This document shows positions 63,052-64,000 of a DNA stretch of 64,000 nucleotides, piece by piece (within the stretch, counting starts at the first letter, position 1; the number at the start of each line of letters is the position of its first letter). The position numbers and the translations under genes were made by a program. Under the pieces are notes generated by a model. The model made no database searches, was not told where the DNA came from, and saw nothing but the letters and a program-made list of their open reading frames with translations. This DNA comes from Gluconobacter sp. P1C6_b (GTDB taxonomy: Bacteria; Pseudomonadota; Alphaproteobacteria; Acetobacterales; Acetobacteraceae), in assembly GCF_018811945.1 (NCBI RefSeq), contig NZ_JACRVU010000008.1, positions 1-64,000 on the forward strand. Direction: 5' to 3'.

Positions 63052-64000
63052 GGGATGTCTCCTGTCGGGGGGTAGGATCAGGTGCCTTGGGCGTATCACC
63101 CGGTTCGGTCGTATGGAAGCGACGGAAGTCGACCTCCACCCGGCCATCCGGACGATTTTCGATCATATCCGAAAAACGGTATCCGTGTTTCACATGTCCG
63201 ATCTCATAGGCGTGACGGGCAAAAACGGTCTGGGAGGAAATCTCGTCCGTACCGTCCATCGTGATGATGATTTCCGCGTTCTGGCCAATCAGTGTTTCTG
63301 CAGTGAGGCCGTAAAGCGGGCTGTGGTCATCGATCAGATGCGTCGCGTTCAGGCTGATCCGGAAGATCGGCATGTGCGACTGCACCAGTGTCAGCCGATC
63401 GAACCGGCGCACCAGACGTCCACGCTCATCGGGCATCAGCCGCGTCAGCGTCATTTCGATATTGGCCGAAAGAATCAGCGTACGGCGCTGGTTGGCCAGG
63501 CGGATCGTCAGTGTTGGGATCACGTCGTCATAGGAGACGACCGCCACATGGCTGAACAGCACCCGTGCGCGGGGGCGCGAGAAACGGGCAAACACCAGCC
63601 CCGTCGCCAGGGCATTGAGCATCATGCCCGCCAGAACTTCGAAAGAGACGATCGTGTTTGTCAGTCGCCCGACGGGGGCCATGGTGCCGTAACCGACGGT
63701 CGAAATGGTTTGCACGCTAAAGAAGACATCATCGAGGAAATCGCCGTGCGGGACACCGCTCACACTGTGCGGGATGACGTAATACATCAGTGCAAAGGCG
63801 ACATTGATGACCAGATACAGACCCATGGATGCCCAGAAGAAGGCAAACCAGCTCATCGTCATCAGGGTATGGTAGAGATCACCGAAAACCCCGGCATCCA
63901 GACCGGTCCGGATGATGTCGCTCCGGCCGTTCTCTTCGAGAACATGGGCCCGGATTTTGTTGGCGGTCTCGACGACCGTTTCATGCGTTTCAGGATGGAC
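63044..64000 (-). CDS. Inwardly rectifying potassium channel (KirBac-type), 5' end outside window
   Basis: The frame is open to the window edge, giving 318 residues without the first ones. Visible parts are an interfacial slide helix (GLDAGVFGDLYHTLMTMSW), outer helix (FAFFWASMGLYLVINVAFAL), pore with the TVGYGTM selectivity filter, and inner helix (FEVLAGMMLNALATGLVFARF). The cytoplasmic immunoglobulin-like Kir domain follows (ARVLFSHVAVVSYDD, LANQRR, then SHPL-like DDHSPLYGLTAETL). The channel passes K+ and is gated through the cytoplasmic domain. It is coupled to the sugar-epimerase gene. Confidence 0.9.
   Translation of the reverse strand, partial: VHPETHETVVETANKIRAHVLEENGRSDIIRTGLDAGVFGDLYHTLMTMSWFAFFWASMGLYLVINVAFALMYYVIPHSVSGVPHGDFLDDVFFSVQTISTVGYGTMAPVGRLTNTIVSFEVLAGMMLNALATGLVFARFSRPRARVLFSHVAVVSYDDVIPTLTIRLANQRRTLILSANIEMTLTRLMPDERGRLVRRFDRLTLVQSHMPIFRISLNATHLIDDHSPLYGLTAETLIGQNAEIIITMDGTDEISSQTVFARHAYEIGHVKHGYRFSDMIENRPDGRVEVDFRRFHTTEPGDTPKAPDPTPRQETSHD

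Overview
The window looks like ordinary chromosome from a high-GC alphaproteobacterium, most likely an acetic acid bacterium (Acetobacteraceae) close to Gluconobacter. That assignment is inference. It rests on gene content (an L-idonate 5-dehydrogenase-type enzyme, a class II DAHP synthase, an inwardly rectifying Kir-type K+ channel, an IS5-type transposase) and on alphaproteobacterial gene order (erpA-xthA facing dgt-argS-SPOR-scpA-scpB-tatB-tatC-serS; rne facing a murein amidase). About 56 protein genes, one tRNA and several clear intrinsic terminators are recognisable. No CRISPR array, rRNA, prophage or large repeat was seen.

Layout. Bases 1-1870 are the only visibly foreign stretch: the 5' end of an IS5-family transposase, a gene remnant, and an AT-richer gene for an HTH plus ImmA/IrrE metalloprotease. 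They lie on the 3' side of a tRNA-Arg(CCG), a classic island position. From 2035 the housekeeping genome begins: a lipoprotein hydrolase, polA, an Sco-like protein, an orphan periplasmic solute-binding protein, a frameshifted retropepsin-like gene, purD, xseA, a small lipoprotein and rne. A murein amidase and leuA follow; leuA is preceded by a Leu/Ile-rich mini-ORF and alternative hairpins. A TSUP permease and two glycine-zipper lipoproteins come next, then the rod-shape operon mreB-mreC-mreD-mrdA-rodA (20.7-26.5 kb), idnD, glyQS, a Rieske-FAD oxidoreductase, aspS and a ferritin-like protein.

From 36 kb an AT-rich divergent spacer separates two small exported proteins. The conserved block erpA-xthA / dgt-argS-SPOR-scpAB-tatBC-serS follows, lacking the nagZ and tatA genes often found in it. 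The last part carries a YbaY-META lipoprotein, an XRE regulator, a SUV3-type RNA helicase, fpr and a glutathione reductase, an FUSC membrane protein, a second hydrolase, an AlkB-like dioxygenase, a translationally coupled aro/NAPRTase/acidic-protein operon, gltX, and an aldose-epimerase/Kir-channel pair cut by the window end.

Functional themes are envelope growth (amidase, Mre/PBP2/RodA, SPOR protein, Tat), RNA and DNA metabolism (polA, xseA, xthA, rne, SUV3 helicase, scpAB, dgt), five aminoacyl-tRNA synthetases (gly, asp, arg, ser, glu), and redox functions (fpr, gor, Rieske reductase, ErpA). The most interesting observations are the putative leuA leader/attenuator, the tRNA-adjacent ImmA locus, the doubly degenerate retropepsin gene, the Sco protein without its copper histidine, and the repeat-extended XseA.
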